Below are positions 1-10,355 of a stretch of DNA of 64,000 nt, piece by piece. Position 1 is the first letter of the stretch; each line of letters begins with the position of its first letter. The stretch is from Liopterus haemorrhoidalis (Eukaryota; Arthropoda; Insecta; Coleoptera; Dytiscidae): positions 20,875,713 to 20,939,712 of the forward strand of contig OZ020616.1 in NCBI GenBank assembly GCA_963971575.1. Direction: 5' to 3'. The notes under the pieces were generated by a model. It did not search any database, was not told where the DNA came from, and saw only the letters and a program-made list of their open reading frames with translations. Both the position numbers and the translations under genes were made by a program.

Positions 1-125
1 TTATAAAATTTTCTGTATTGCATGATTAGTATGAAAATCATCTTCCATTAAATTGGAAACAATTTTCTTGTGTCTGGTTTTGTGGCTCATGAGTTTTTGA
101 TTTATTGCCTGTAGTAGTAGCATGT

Positions 126-530
126 TATACTCTATCTCAGAAAGACTGATAGTAATAAATCATTTTGTCAGGCAGTTACCAGTGGCGTGCATATTTTAAA
201 CACGTTTAAATTGATTTAGTGTATTTCTATATTTCTATTTATCATTTTATTAAACGCACGCCTGTGACCATATTTATCATATTATTAAACACACCCCTGT
301 GACCATATTTTTCCTCAAAATTTTAGGGTCAAATTTTTATGACCTATTGTGTTTAACCCTAGTTCGTATTCCCATATAATATGTGCGGCACACTCGGTTG
401 TTTTTAACAATATTTCGTTTCGAACTATTCATATTTTGTCGCTTTTGTTTTGCCGCTTCTGTGTGAAAAAACAATAACTTTTTACAAATAATAAATTTTA
501 TTACTATCAGTCTTTCTGAGATAGAGTATA
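126..530. mobile_element. 405-bp MITE with perfect 34-bp TIRs
   Basis: The first 34 bases (126-159) are the exact reverse complement of the last 34 (497-530). The ends read TATACTCTATCTCAG and its complement, so a TA target duplication is possible, as expected for Tc1/mariner-type MITEs. There is no coding capacity. The identity of the arms suggests recent movement. The superfamily is inferred only from the possible TA duplication. Confidence 0.85.
240..309. repeat. 35-bp tandem duplication inside the MITE
   Basis: Two adjacent 35-bp units (240-274 and 275-309) share the core CCTGTGACCATATTT and differ at only a few positions. The duplication lies inside the MITE and is probably replication slippage. 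Confidence 0.8.
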
Positions 531-1150
531 GTAGCCTGTTTCTAGTACTGGGGAAAAAAGTTTAAAAAGTATAGTGCAAACAGGGTTTAATTCATTTGAA
601 AAGAAAAACATCACGGTTCGTATCTAGAGGTCAAAATAGGATATGAAAATAGTTTGTATCTCGAAAAGTTCGTATATCGAGCGATTTGTAAGTCGAGGTA
701 CCACTGTATTAGCCATAACTAGTATTCGGTTAAAATTTTAAAATATTTAAATTGCAACCATCTGAATCAAAGGGATATGTTTGAAATAAGATTGCTAGCA
801 CCTAACTCCCCTATTCGGTATGTCAGTGCTTATTCTAAAAAATGCGCAGTTTGGCGGGTTTGCCCCGGTCGCCAAAAAAGCTAGCGCCAGCTCTGCGAAT
901 AATACAGACACTTGGATAATCGGGGTTCTACTATATTTCAATTTCCGGTATCGACAACCATAACCCCCGAAAAATAACCCTTTCGGGCTAACTGGTTACT
1001 CCTACTAACCACATCTAAACATTATTTCTGAAGTTCGTACTGGTTTTTGGTAACAACCATAGTGCAAGTTGTGTTGCCTTAATATGAAATTTATTATTTG
1101 TATAGTTTCCAAGTTGAGTGCATCTTCCTGAGGATCATTTTGCGTAGCTA
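531..1150. other. Anonymous AT-rich spacer with a TE end fragment
   Basis: I see no gene. Bases about 609-709 carry several variants of a 'cgtat/gta..tcgag' motif ending GAGGTACCACTGTA, which resembles the terminus of a decayed DNA transposon. A related end, ATCGAGGACTACCTGT, occurs near 32590. The rest is unassigned. Confidence 0.4.
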
Positions 1151-1151
1151 A

Positions 1152-1600
1152 TACGAGGGTTGCCTTTTATATTTCGGGATTTGAGATCAAAACCAATTAT
1201 TTATCAACAAAAGTGGCTTTGTTGTTCAAAATATTCTCCATGAAGATCTCCACTTTTGCATGCGTTTGAACCAATTTTCGAAGAACTTTTTCCATTCCGA
1301 TTGTGGCACCTTTCCACTCCGATGTGGGATCCAACGCAAACCAATCTTTTTGACAGCTAAATGTTCATGCAATAGTGAATGTATGCTGGTCCCACTAATG
1401 CCCAAGGATACCTCAATCTCACGATAAATCACATGACGATCTTGCAGTATCAGTTCACGCTCAGCATCAATGTTTTCCGGAACAACAACCGATTTTGGAC
1501 GACCTTCACGAAATTCGTCCTTAAGCGAACTACGGCCACAATTGAAGTCGGCAAACCGTCGATAAACTAGGGCCAAGTTATATATTTTTAAACTAGATTA
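1152..1600 (-). mobile_element. Internally deleted mariner
   Basis: The left side starts with ACGAGGGTTGCCTTTTATAT, a mariner-like terminus (the 3' end of the element on the minus strand). The transposase remnant follows to about 1576. No matching 5' TIR is visible beyond 1576, so the element is also 5'-truncated. Confidence 0.75.
1215..1576 (-). pseudogene. mariner transposase remnant (HTH joined to C-terminus)
   Basis: Mariner transposases cut and paste elements through an N-terminal paired-type helix-turn-helix (HTH) and a DD34D catalytic core. Here the HTH region is readable: GRSSLKDEFREGRP, then a segment with LGISGTSIHS and RWIPH. It runs directly into FENWFKRMQK, which belongs at the extreme C-terminus of the family. 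A frame change then leads to GEYFEQQSHFC in the next frame. About 250 residues holding the whole catalytic core are missing, as is the first helical part of the HTH. The product cannot be catalytic. Family assignment is by recognition of conserved motifs, and the subfamily is not determined. Confidence 0.85.
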
Positions 1601-1620
1601 TACCAAAGATTATAAAAGTA

Positions 1621-2013
1621 ATTATATTTATTATCTTTGATTATACATATTTTTTAAATCCATTTGATACCGTATTTTTTTTTTCTGAATTTAATTTTAT
1701 AAACATTTTATACCCTTGCATGATAAAAATATTGAGAAAAAATCGATTGCGTTTAAAATCATTTTAAATTTTAATATTAGTGCTCAGTACCTGTTTTTCA
1801 TTATTTTCCCATTCGATTTATAACAGATTCAGAAGTAGCTTTCATTTTTATTACTCGTGCCAAAGCAGTTCAAGCTTCTCTAATTATGTCAATCAAATTT
1901 TGTTTAGTTGTAACTGGTGTAGAGTATACTTTATCTTTAAGATATCGCGATAAAAGGAAATCTAGAGGGTGTCAAATCCATCGATCTTAAATCATTATGT
2001 GGAGCCGTTCATA
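1621..2013. other. AT-rich spacer, no gene seen
   Basis: No coding or RNA gene is visible. Bases about 1690-1765, with 'acccttgcatgataaaaatattgag' type sequence, resemble the reverse complement of about 17985-18035. The two spots may be fragments of one dispersed repeat. Confidence 0.35.
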
Positions 2014-2948
2014 TACAGGCTATTCCAAACGTTTAGGCGGAACTAGATTTTGAAATCTAGTAATTTTTATCTATTAATTCGGACTTTTGGTCATTTTATT
2101 TAAGCTTTGTAAATAGGGTTGCCACCTCTTCGGATCTGACCTGGGTTTTGCAGGTTTGTGTCCGGGTTCCGGGTTTGATTCGTATTTCTCCGGGTCGAGC
2201 GAAAAATAAATATCCAACTTATGTTTATATAATACTGACGGTTTGTATTTTCTGAATTTCTGACCCCCGCTGTTCAAATGATTTTCTGAATATCTGCGCC
2301 TCCCTTTAATCGTTTTTTTTATGTTCTTTTCTTATTGTATGAAGCATATATTGTATATATAATAAATATTTACTTAAACTCCATTCACTATGTTCTTTTA
2401 TCTGAGTAGGCTATGGTAGGGTGGCAGTTTTGCTGCTAGCCACGAAAATTAACTAGACATGTGATAATGAAATATCAAAAAATAGTGTTTTTTCTATTTA
2501 ATAGATTTTATTTAATGTGAGTTGATAATATGTTCAAGTATATTAATTGAACATAAAAAATATACAAATAAGATTGGAAGAATGTCATTATTTGTTAATG
2601 TCAAATTTTATGCAACCAACCAAAAAATATATCATGGCTTACTCAGATGAGCAATGGATTATATTTTAAACTAGTGGATTGCCGTCTATCCGTATCCGTA
2701 TCCGCGGATGATTCACAAAAAATGTATACTCGGGTCCGTATCCGTTTTTCTAAGGCGGAACTTAAACAGATATCATATAGAACAATTTTAAATAGTTTTC
2801 ATACAATCTTGCATCTAAAAATGCCCAAGGTGGAGTAATTTTATTTTGGCGTTTAGACTGATGTTAAGTCGAGCATCACATAATTTGCTGGTGGTTTTCG
2901 AAACTGCATTTAACCTGTACTGCATTCTAAAAATTGAACGGTCTATAG

Positions 2949-3302
2949 CAGCGGTCGGGGAACCGGGGTAAATTACCCCAAATGGGGTAAAAATGAAATT
3001 TTTGGGGGTAATAAGGAAATTTTTCCAATTTTCTATTTTATAAACGTGTTAGTAGCGCACTAAGGAAAAGGGCGCTGAGGGGCTTGACTAAGGGGCGCCA
3101 TTGCGAAGGTGAGGACCTTTTTTTTTGCTCATCACTTAGTTTTTGTGAGGTGAGGTCCTTTTTTTGCTCCTCATTTGGATTTTGAGAGGTGAGGACCTTT
3201 TTTTTTTGCTTGTCACTTTATTTTTTTTACAAGCCAATGGGGTAACGTCTATCTAAAGAAATATATCTTTAGATAATGGGTAAAAATATTCCCCGAGCCC
3301 TG
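2949..3302. mobile_element. Non-autonomous hAT, 354 bp, TSD GTCTATAG
   Basis: The termini are CAGCGGTCGGGGAA and TTCCCCGAGCCCTG. A perfect 8-bp duplication GTCTATAG lies at 2941-2948 and 3303-3310, the diagnostic hAT signature. There is no open frame. The interior holds three tandem copies of a poly-T-containing unit. Confidence 0.93.
3108..3222. repeat. Three ~50-bp tandem units inside the hAT MITE
   Basis: Units start GGTGAGGACC or GGTGAGGTCC, continue with a run of 7-10 T then GCT, and are followed by a diverged spacer. Three copies are visible. Confidence 0.75.
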
Positions 3303-3557
3303 GTCTATAGGAACAGCACGATATAGCAGATCTAGCTTTTATGTGATCCGGCACATCTCTATTTAAAACACAACTTTTTTTTTTGCTCCCGGTCATTTGT
3401 AAATCATATTCACATTGCAAATTCTAGATTAAATTGATTGTCATTATAAAATGTCCTTTTCATTGCATTTTAATTTTTTGTCATTCTTAATAAAAATGTC
3501 CAAATGAATCTTTTTTTGTCTTCAAAATATGGAAAAATTTATTAAAATTTTTGATAT

Positions 3558-3817
3558 ATTCGACCCGTCCTACGAAGATCGTCGTAACTCAATATTTTAA
3601 TTTTTTAAATTATGTAAGTTAAATATTAGAATATCGTGTAATCTATTCATAAAAAAATTCGTATCTCACAAAACTATAATTTAGGTAGCATAACGTACAG
3701 TTTTGTAAAAAATATAATTTTTTTCACATAACGTATATCGTGTATTCTAATATTTAACTTACATAAGTCAAAAAATTAAAATATTGAGTTACAACGATCT
3801 TCGTAGAATGGGTCGAT
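3558..3817. mobile_element. Fold-back MITE with ~85-bp arms
   Basis: The left arm, from CGACCCGTCCTACGAAGATC to about 3642, is complementary to the right arm (about 3733-3817) with a few mismatches. The spacer is roughly 90 bp. It sits in the subterminal sequence of copy 1. The corresponding part of copy 2 (around 18180) lacks it, which supports a later insertion. Confidence 0.8.
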
Positions 3818-4296
3818 ATGTCATTCGTTTCTATGGTTTCACTGCTGGAATTCTAAATTTTCACATACCAAACCTGAGACATGGTCCCTTTTCCTGACAA
3901 CCTAAAAAAATGAAATTTCCATTTGGTTCCGCCTAATCGTTTGGAATAACCTGTACCTTACACCCTTGGTTCTCAAACTTTTTGAAGTCGGGGAACACTA
4001 AACTCTGATATATATTTTAGGCGGAACATCTACAATACAACATAAACTTTAAAACAGGGGGCGCGGGTAGTTAACCTTTTTGAAACCAAAAGAGCAATAA
4101 AAAACAGAATAATGTTCGCAAAAACACTCCATTATTATAGAGCAAAAAAAACGTAATCGTGTCGAAGCATATGATTGGCAACCCCTTGCTTCAAAGTGCT
4201 ACTTTTAGAAAATAATATGTATATAAATAAAATATGTACCGATAATATGTATGTATTAATTGATGCAAATCTATATATATATAAAAGGCAGTGTCC

Positions 4297-4340
4297 TGAC
4301 TGACTGACTGACTGACTGACTGACTGACTGACTGACTGAC
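4297..4340. repeat. (TGAC)n microsatellite, 11 units
   Basis: A run of TGAC units lies 27 bp inside the 5' end of the Helitron. A minus-strand open frame coding a Ser-Gln-Ser-Val repeat is a by-product. Confidence 0.95.
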
Positions 4341-4382
4341 TCACTCACCACCGCCCAGCCCGAACCCCTGGGCCTAGAAACT

Positions 4383-5478
4383 TGAAATTCGGAGAGTATA
4401 TTCCCTTCATGACGTAAGCACCCACTAAGAAGGGATTTTTCGAAATTCCACTCCTAAGGGATGAAAAGGGGTGAAATGTGATTTCACGAATTACTTAATA
4501 TCTCTTAGGGCCGATGGGATATCGACTTAGTTTTTGCTTACAAGTATTACCCATACAAATGCCGAAAAACTAATTTCGGGATTTTGCCCTAATCAACCCC
4601 TAAAGGGGTGAACCTACAATCGGGGTGGATTATACATGCCGTTCTATTTCCTGTGTTCGTTTAGTTGCAAGATTACTTTTTGGCACATAGGTGTCTTTTT
4701 AAAATATCTCGAAATGGTATTGACAGTTTTTTGATATTTCACCCCTAAAGGGTGAAAAAGGGTGAATTGTGATTTTAAGGATTCTTTAATATCTCTTAGG
4801 ACCAATAAGATATCGACTTGCTATTTGCTTACAAAGATTACCCATACAAATACCGAATCACCAATTTCGGGATTTTGTCCTAATCAACCCCTAAAGGGAT
4901 GGATCTACAATCGGGGTGAATTATACATCCCGTCGTAATTCCTGTGTTCGTTTCGTTGCAACGTTACTTTTCGGCACATAGGTGTCTTTTTAAAATATCT
5001 CGAAATGGGTTTGACAGTTTTTTAAAATTCCACCCCTAAGGGTTGAAAAGGGGTGAATTGTGATTTCAAGGATTCCTTAATATCTCTTAGGATCAATAAG
5101 ATATCGATTTACTGTTTGCTTGCAAAGATTATCCATACAATTACCGAAAAACTTATTTCAGGAATTTGTCCTAATCAACCCCTAAAGGGGTGGACCTACA
5201 ATCGGGGTGAGTTATACATTCCGCCGTATTTCCTGTGTTCGTTTAGTTGCAATATTACTTTTTAGCACATAGGAGTCTTTTTAAAATATCTCGAAAAGGT
5301 TTTGGTAGCTTTTTAAAATTTCACCCCTATAGGGTGAAAAGGGGTGAATTATGATTTCAAGTATTCCTTAATATCTCTTAGAACCAATAAGATATCGACT
5401 TGCTTTTTGCTTACAAAGATTACCTATACAAATACCGAAAAACATATTTCAGGTTTTTGTCCTAATCAACCCCTAAAG
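4383..5478. repeat. Helitron satellite array, left part
   Basis: Tandem units of ~291 bp (landmark GGCACATAGG near 4682, 4973, 5264). Each contains two palindromic motifs around CCCCTAAAGGG, the phrase CCAATAAGATATCGACTTG, and ATCTCGAAATGG. The first unit begins with a segment containing TTCGGAGAGTATATTCCC that the middle units lack. The array stops at the I-clade insertion and resumes at 14956. Confidence 0.92.
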
Positions 5479-5642
5479 CATTCAATTAGCAGAGTTCATA
5501 GAGTACAGACGTTTTTCAAACCTGTCTAGATCGGTGACGTGCTAGTGACGATTCTCAATATTTGTGTAATTAATTTATTATTATATAAAAATATTTTAGT
5601 GTAATAAATTAAGTGTGAATCTTGTGAAAGTACACCCCGGAA

Positions 5643-8165
5643 ATGTCCGGTGGTGTCTACGGGGAAGGAGGTGACCCTCCAGACTTGAAAACAGGAGACG
5701 CTGAGGCTTCAGGTGACAATACGGATACATCTGTAGCAAGTAGGGTGATTGACCGCAAACGAGGTAGGACAATAAAAACTAAACAGTCTATCCAAAAAAA
5801 AAGGGAGCAATATTCCACCCCTCTCTAAAGATTTGGCAATTAGCTTAATAAACACCGAGATACCTCAACAAAACCCGGATTCTACGCCCAGGGCAAATAC
5901 CAGTCTGAACAATAATTCAGAAACGACCAGCACTGACAATGCAGGTCAAAGTCAGCAAACCGGCAAGAAAAATTTAACACATGACCCTAAGGGCCGAGAG
6001 TTCCAGTTGCTAATAAACTGTCCAATAAGTTTATTAGCAACATAATTTTTTTTCCGAGAGTTCCACCCCTAAATAGTTATTAGGTTGCTAATAAACAGGC
6101 TTATTTGTCTAATAACTTATAGGCAACATGAAGTGCTTAATAAAGTGACATATAACCAAAAACAAGTTCGCAAAATGTGTTAATATTTCAATTTTAATTA
6201 AAAACCGTATAATTTTAAAAGAATATACGAATGTGTAGTTTTTAAACATTTATATAATGGTGATTTTAGTGTTTTATATACATTTAAGTTGTATTTTGGC
6301 GAAATCGACGATCTGTTTGGGTGAATTTATAAATTATGGACAACCGTTTTTAGAATATTTTGGGCATTTATTGTAAATGTGATATATAAAGAACAATATA
6401 TAAATATATATTTTTAAATAAACATTGTCTTTTATTTTTACATATGTATTTATTTCAATTACGATTACAACACACTACAAACAATACTTTAAGCATTACT
6501 ATTTATATAAAAATGATAGAGAATAAGAAGACAGACGCAATTATTGGCAGAATAATAAAGATGTGTGGCTGAAAATTGCTGATAAGTTTAATTCATATTG
6601 TTTAAGGAATGTAAAATAAAGCAAAATATGGCTGTCTTCTTATTTTCAGTCACTTTTGTATTATAAAATGCTATTTTTATTAACTTCTCTTCTATCTATA
6701 TTGTCCTCTTTTCTGTGATAAAATTTGTTGAACGCCGTGTAATTGTCATTTTAACAGTAACACAAAAAATATACGTAATGTCATTGAATGTCAAGTCAAA
6801 CTATTTATTGTCAAAATATTTAATGTCAAAATATTCAGTGTCAAAATTTCATCTCACTTTAGCTCTACAAATTTACGTATAGCTCTATCCCTCTTGCACC
6901 GTGTTACTATCTTCATAAGAAATACCAATGCAAAAACAAAAAATTATGTTGCTAATAAACTATTAGAAGGATTTTGTAACTTGGAAATCACCAATAAATT
7001 TATTAGCTTCATAAATATATTATGTGTCAAATAACTATTAGGGAGTTTATTAGGAACTGGAACTCTCGGCCCTAAATTAAATAAATATTCAGATGTAGAC
7101 AATGGACCATTCATAGTCTATATAGAAACTAAAGATTTAAACATAGGCCTACTCCACCCAACTGTTTTAGGGAAAAAAATTATACTGGCTAACCCATCAT
7201 TTAAACAAAATATTATAAACATTTCTAAAGTTAGTAAAAAAATAATTAAAGTAGAATTGAAATCAGCCTCAGTAGCAAATAATTTAGTAAAGAACAAAAT
7301 TCCTAATTTAGATAACTGTAGTATATACATCCCCAACCATTTAGTAATAAGACAAGGTGTAGTCAGGGATGTAGACACGTCCTTTACTAATGAGGAAATA
7401 TTAGAAGATATGGATAGCGACATAGAAATTATATCAATAGAACGTATACTAAGAAAAAGCCAAAATAACTCACTCCTCCCTACTAGATGCTTAATTATAA
7501 GATTTAAAGGTCAAAAACTCCCTGATCATGTTTATTTAAATCGAGTAAGACTGGCGGTAACGCCATACGTGTATAAGGTAACACAGTGTTATAACTGTCT
7601 TAGATATGGACACTCGGCGTCGCGGTGCTCCTTCCCTCCGCGTTGTAAGCAATGCGCTGGCAGCCATAACTCCCGGGAGTGTGATAATACAGTTAATGTA
7701 AATTGTATTAATTGCAAGGGAAACCATATGGCTACAGACTATAAACTGTGCCCAATATTTACAGAACAAAAAAATATAAAAACAATAATGGCAACACAAA
7801 ACGTAACGTACAGGGAAGCAGTAAATATTCATGGTAATACCCCATATTTAAATGCCCTAAAAACCAACAATAACAGAATTACAGCCTCAACAACAATAGG
7901 AAATAATGTAACAAATAACCCGCAAAACGTTAATACAATTCAGATAAGTAACAAAAACAGTAACATAAAAGTAAATCAACCATACATAAATCAATATAAT
8001 ACTGATAAACATATTACAGCTCAAAAGAAAAGTAACAATAATTATATTAGCAATTCTGCACTACCCCCTAATTACTTTATAATACAAATAGGGTTCTCGG
8101 TACATCCATCAAACAAAACCCGTACCCACCCCTATACCATAAGGAAAATTTTAATACTGAATTAA
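5643..8165 (+). pseudogene. I-element A ORF1, gag-like zinc-knuckle protein (split)
   Basis: ORF1 proteins of I-type elements bind the element RNA. The likely start is the ATG at 5643. The reading frame shifts at a run of nine A (5794-5802): before it the frame runs into a stop at 5826, and after it the neighbouring frame is open. The PIF/Harbinger-like element then interrupts the gene at 5991-7072. Reading on from 7073 in the register set by the TAA duplication is open to 8165. The C-terminal half contains zinc knuckles, CYNCLRYGHSASRC, then CKQCAGSHNSREC, then CINCKGNH near 7590-7730. After the knuckles the protein is Asn-rich. Products would be non-functional because of the insertion and frameshift. 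Confidence 0.88.
5991..7072. mobile_element. PIF/Harbinger-like non-autonomous element, TSD TAA
   Basis: The ends are GGGCCGAGAGTTCCAGTT and AACTGGAACTCTCGGCCC (18-bp perfect TIR). The 3-bp duplication TAA is at 5988-5990 and 7073-7075, which fits the TWA target preference of PIF/Harbinger. Subterminal copies of GCTAATAAAC and GTTTATTAGC occur at both sides. I see no transposase in the 1,082 bp. It interrupts ORF1 of I-element A. Confidence 0.9.
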
Positions 8166-10318
8166 TTATAAAATTAATAATAACAATTTTAAAAAATATT
8201 GTCGGCACAGATAGCTCCATACCTAGCACAGAAAATATTAAATTTATGATAAACGATATCTTAACAAATAGTCCGAGTACCTCTCAAAATTCAAATTAAC
8301 ATGGATATAGGTAACATATTGCAGTGGAATTGTAGATCCATATATGCAAATAAGAATAGTTTAAGTAGGCCAAAACAAAAACACAAAATAGATATAGCTA
8401 TATTATCCGAAACTTGGATAAACCCCGAAAAATCGCCACCACTAATTAGTAATTATAATATAGTACATAACGATCGTAATGACGGCTACGGCGGCTGTGC
8501 CATTCTAATCAGAAAACAAGTCCCGTATAGTATCATTAATTTGAACTACCAGGCAACAGATACCGTACAGATGACAGCTATAAAAGTTCAAATATCCGGT
8601 AAGGAATGTACTATAATATCAATATATGCAAAACCAAAACATAATATAAATAAACAATTTTGGTCAAACATAATTAGTCAGATCTCAAATAAAATCATAT
8701 TAGCGGGCGACTTTAACTGTCACCACGGCGCGTGGGGATGTGCGGATGCGGACAGAGAAGGTGAAAGTCTTATAGACACAATCGATCAGCATAACCTCTG
8801 TATCTTAAATGACGGATCTCCTACATTACTAACTTTACTTAGACTTTAAATACTCGAACGATCACATAAGAGACTACAATAAATTTATTTCTATTATTGT
8901 TGATGCTGCAAATAAAGCAATTCCTTTAAATAAAAAAAAAGTAATTAATCCATATCGTGCTAAACATTGGTGGGACGCCGAATGCCAAACAGCTGAAAAT
9001 AACCGAAAGAAAGCATTTAAATTATATTGTACCCAAAATAATTTCGAAAATTTTATTAATTACCTAAACGAGTCAGCAAAAGCCAGAAGAATATTTAGAT
9101 TAAAACAAAAAATAAGTTGGGAGGCATACTTAAACTCCATTACAAAAGATACTCCCTCAAAGGAAATATGGCAACAAATTAAAACAATTGAAAAGGGCAC
9201 CATACCTAATCTAACAAATAATAAAACAATCTCTTCAGAAGTACTAAAACAATTTCTTTATAATTTAACACCCCCTTCTGCTGAAAATATTATGTCCTAC
9301 ACGCAACATTTTGGAAAAAACTCAACATCTAAATTAAATGAACCGTTTACCCTATCAGAACTTAAAAATGCAATAAAAACATCTAAAAATACTTCCCCAG
9401 GGTATGATGATATCCGATACCCAATGATACAAAATTTACCAGGTATTATGAAACAAATATTATTAAATATATTTAATAAAATTTATAAAACAGGCCAGTC
9501 CATCCCTGAATGGAATAAAAATATCATAGTCGCAATTCCCAAACCTAATAAAGACCCGCACAAACCAGAATCGTACAGACCGATAGCTCTATCATCCTGT
9601 CTGCTAAAAACATACGAAAGACTCGTTAAAGTTAGACTGGAATGGTGGCTGGAATCAAACAGTAAAATACCTAACTGTATGTTTGGCTTCCGCAAATCAT
9701 TCAGTTGTGTAGACAGTTTAGCCACCCTTTGCACAGACATACAAGAGTCTAATTCCAACAACAATTTTCTAACAGCGATATTTTTAGATATAAAAGGGGC
9801 ATACGATAATGTATGTATAAATTTACTAATACAAAAAATGTTTGTTTTAAAAATCCCATATAACATCATTAAATCTATAATTAATATGTATAAATCACGC
9901 GTACTATCAATAAAGCACAGGAATGCAATTATTGGCCCGAGAACAACTAGAGACGGTCTTGCGCAAGGAAGCGTCTTAAGTCCTGTACTTTTTCTAATAT
10001 ACGTTTCTGACATAGTTCACCTTTTCAGCCCGGGTATCCGGTTCTTAAGTTACGCTGATGACATGTGCATTTATACCACCGCAAACAAATTCGAGCAAAC
10101 TCAACAACTATTAGATACAAGTATGTATTTAGTATTAGAATGGTTCCGAACTCAAGGATTAGAGCTATGCAGACAAAAAACAAAAGCTGTCTGTTTTACA
10201 CGGCATCGTCAAAATTTACTGCCCAATTCAGTAACCCTAGGAGGATATAACATAGATATTATCCCAGAAATAAAATATTTAGGCATGCATCTAGATTGCA
10301 AATTAACATTTAAGTCAC

Positions 10319-10355
<37 letters not shown>

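Larger units (their letters stand above)
2016..3953 (-). mobile_element. TA-flanked TIR element, copy 1 (carries two MITEs)
   Basis: The ends read CAGGCTATTCCAAACG and its near complement CGTTTGGAATAACCTG, and both are flanked by TA. A second copy at 18040-18444 has the same ends and subterminal sequence in the opposite orientation. The larger size here is partly due to nested insertions at 2949-3302 and 3558-3817. No transposase is visible, so it is non-autonomous. TA duplication suggests, but does not prove, the Tc1/mariner superfamily. Confidence 0.75.

Noticed and set aside
2074..2277. 67-codon minus-strand frame with Pro/Lys-rich content
   Set aside because: No domain, lies inside a non-autonomous TIR element, and composition follows local CCGGGT-like repeats.
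4135..4344. Minus-strand frame with Ser-Gln-Ser-Val repeats
   Set aside because: Translation of the (TGAC)n microsatellite; no independent evidence of a gene.
7118..7423. 101-codon minus-strand frame
   Set aside because: Antisense shadow of I-element ORF1.
9483..10013. 176-codon minus-strand frame
   Set aside because: Shadow of the I-element RT on the opposite strand; no domain of its own.
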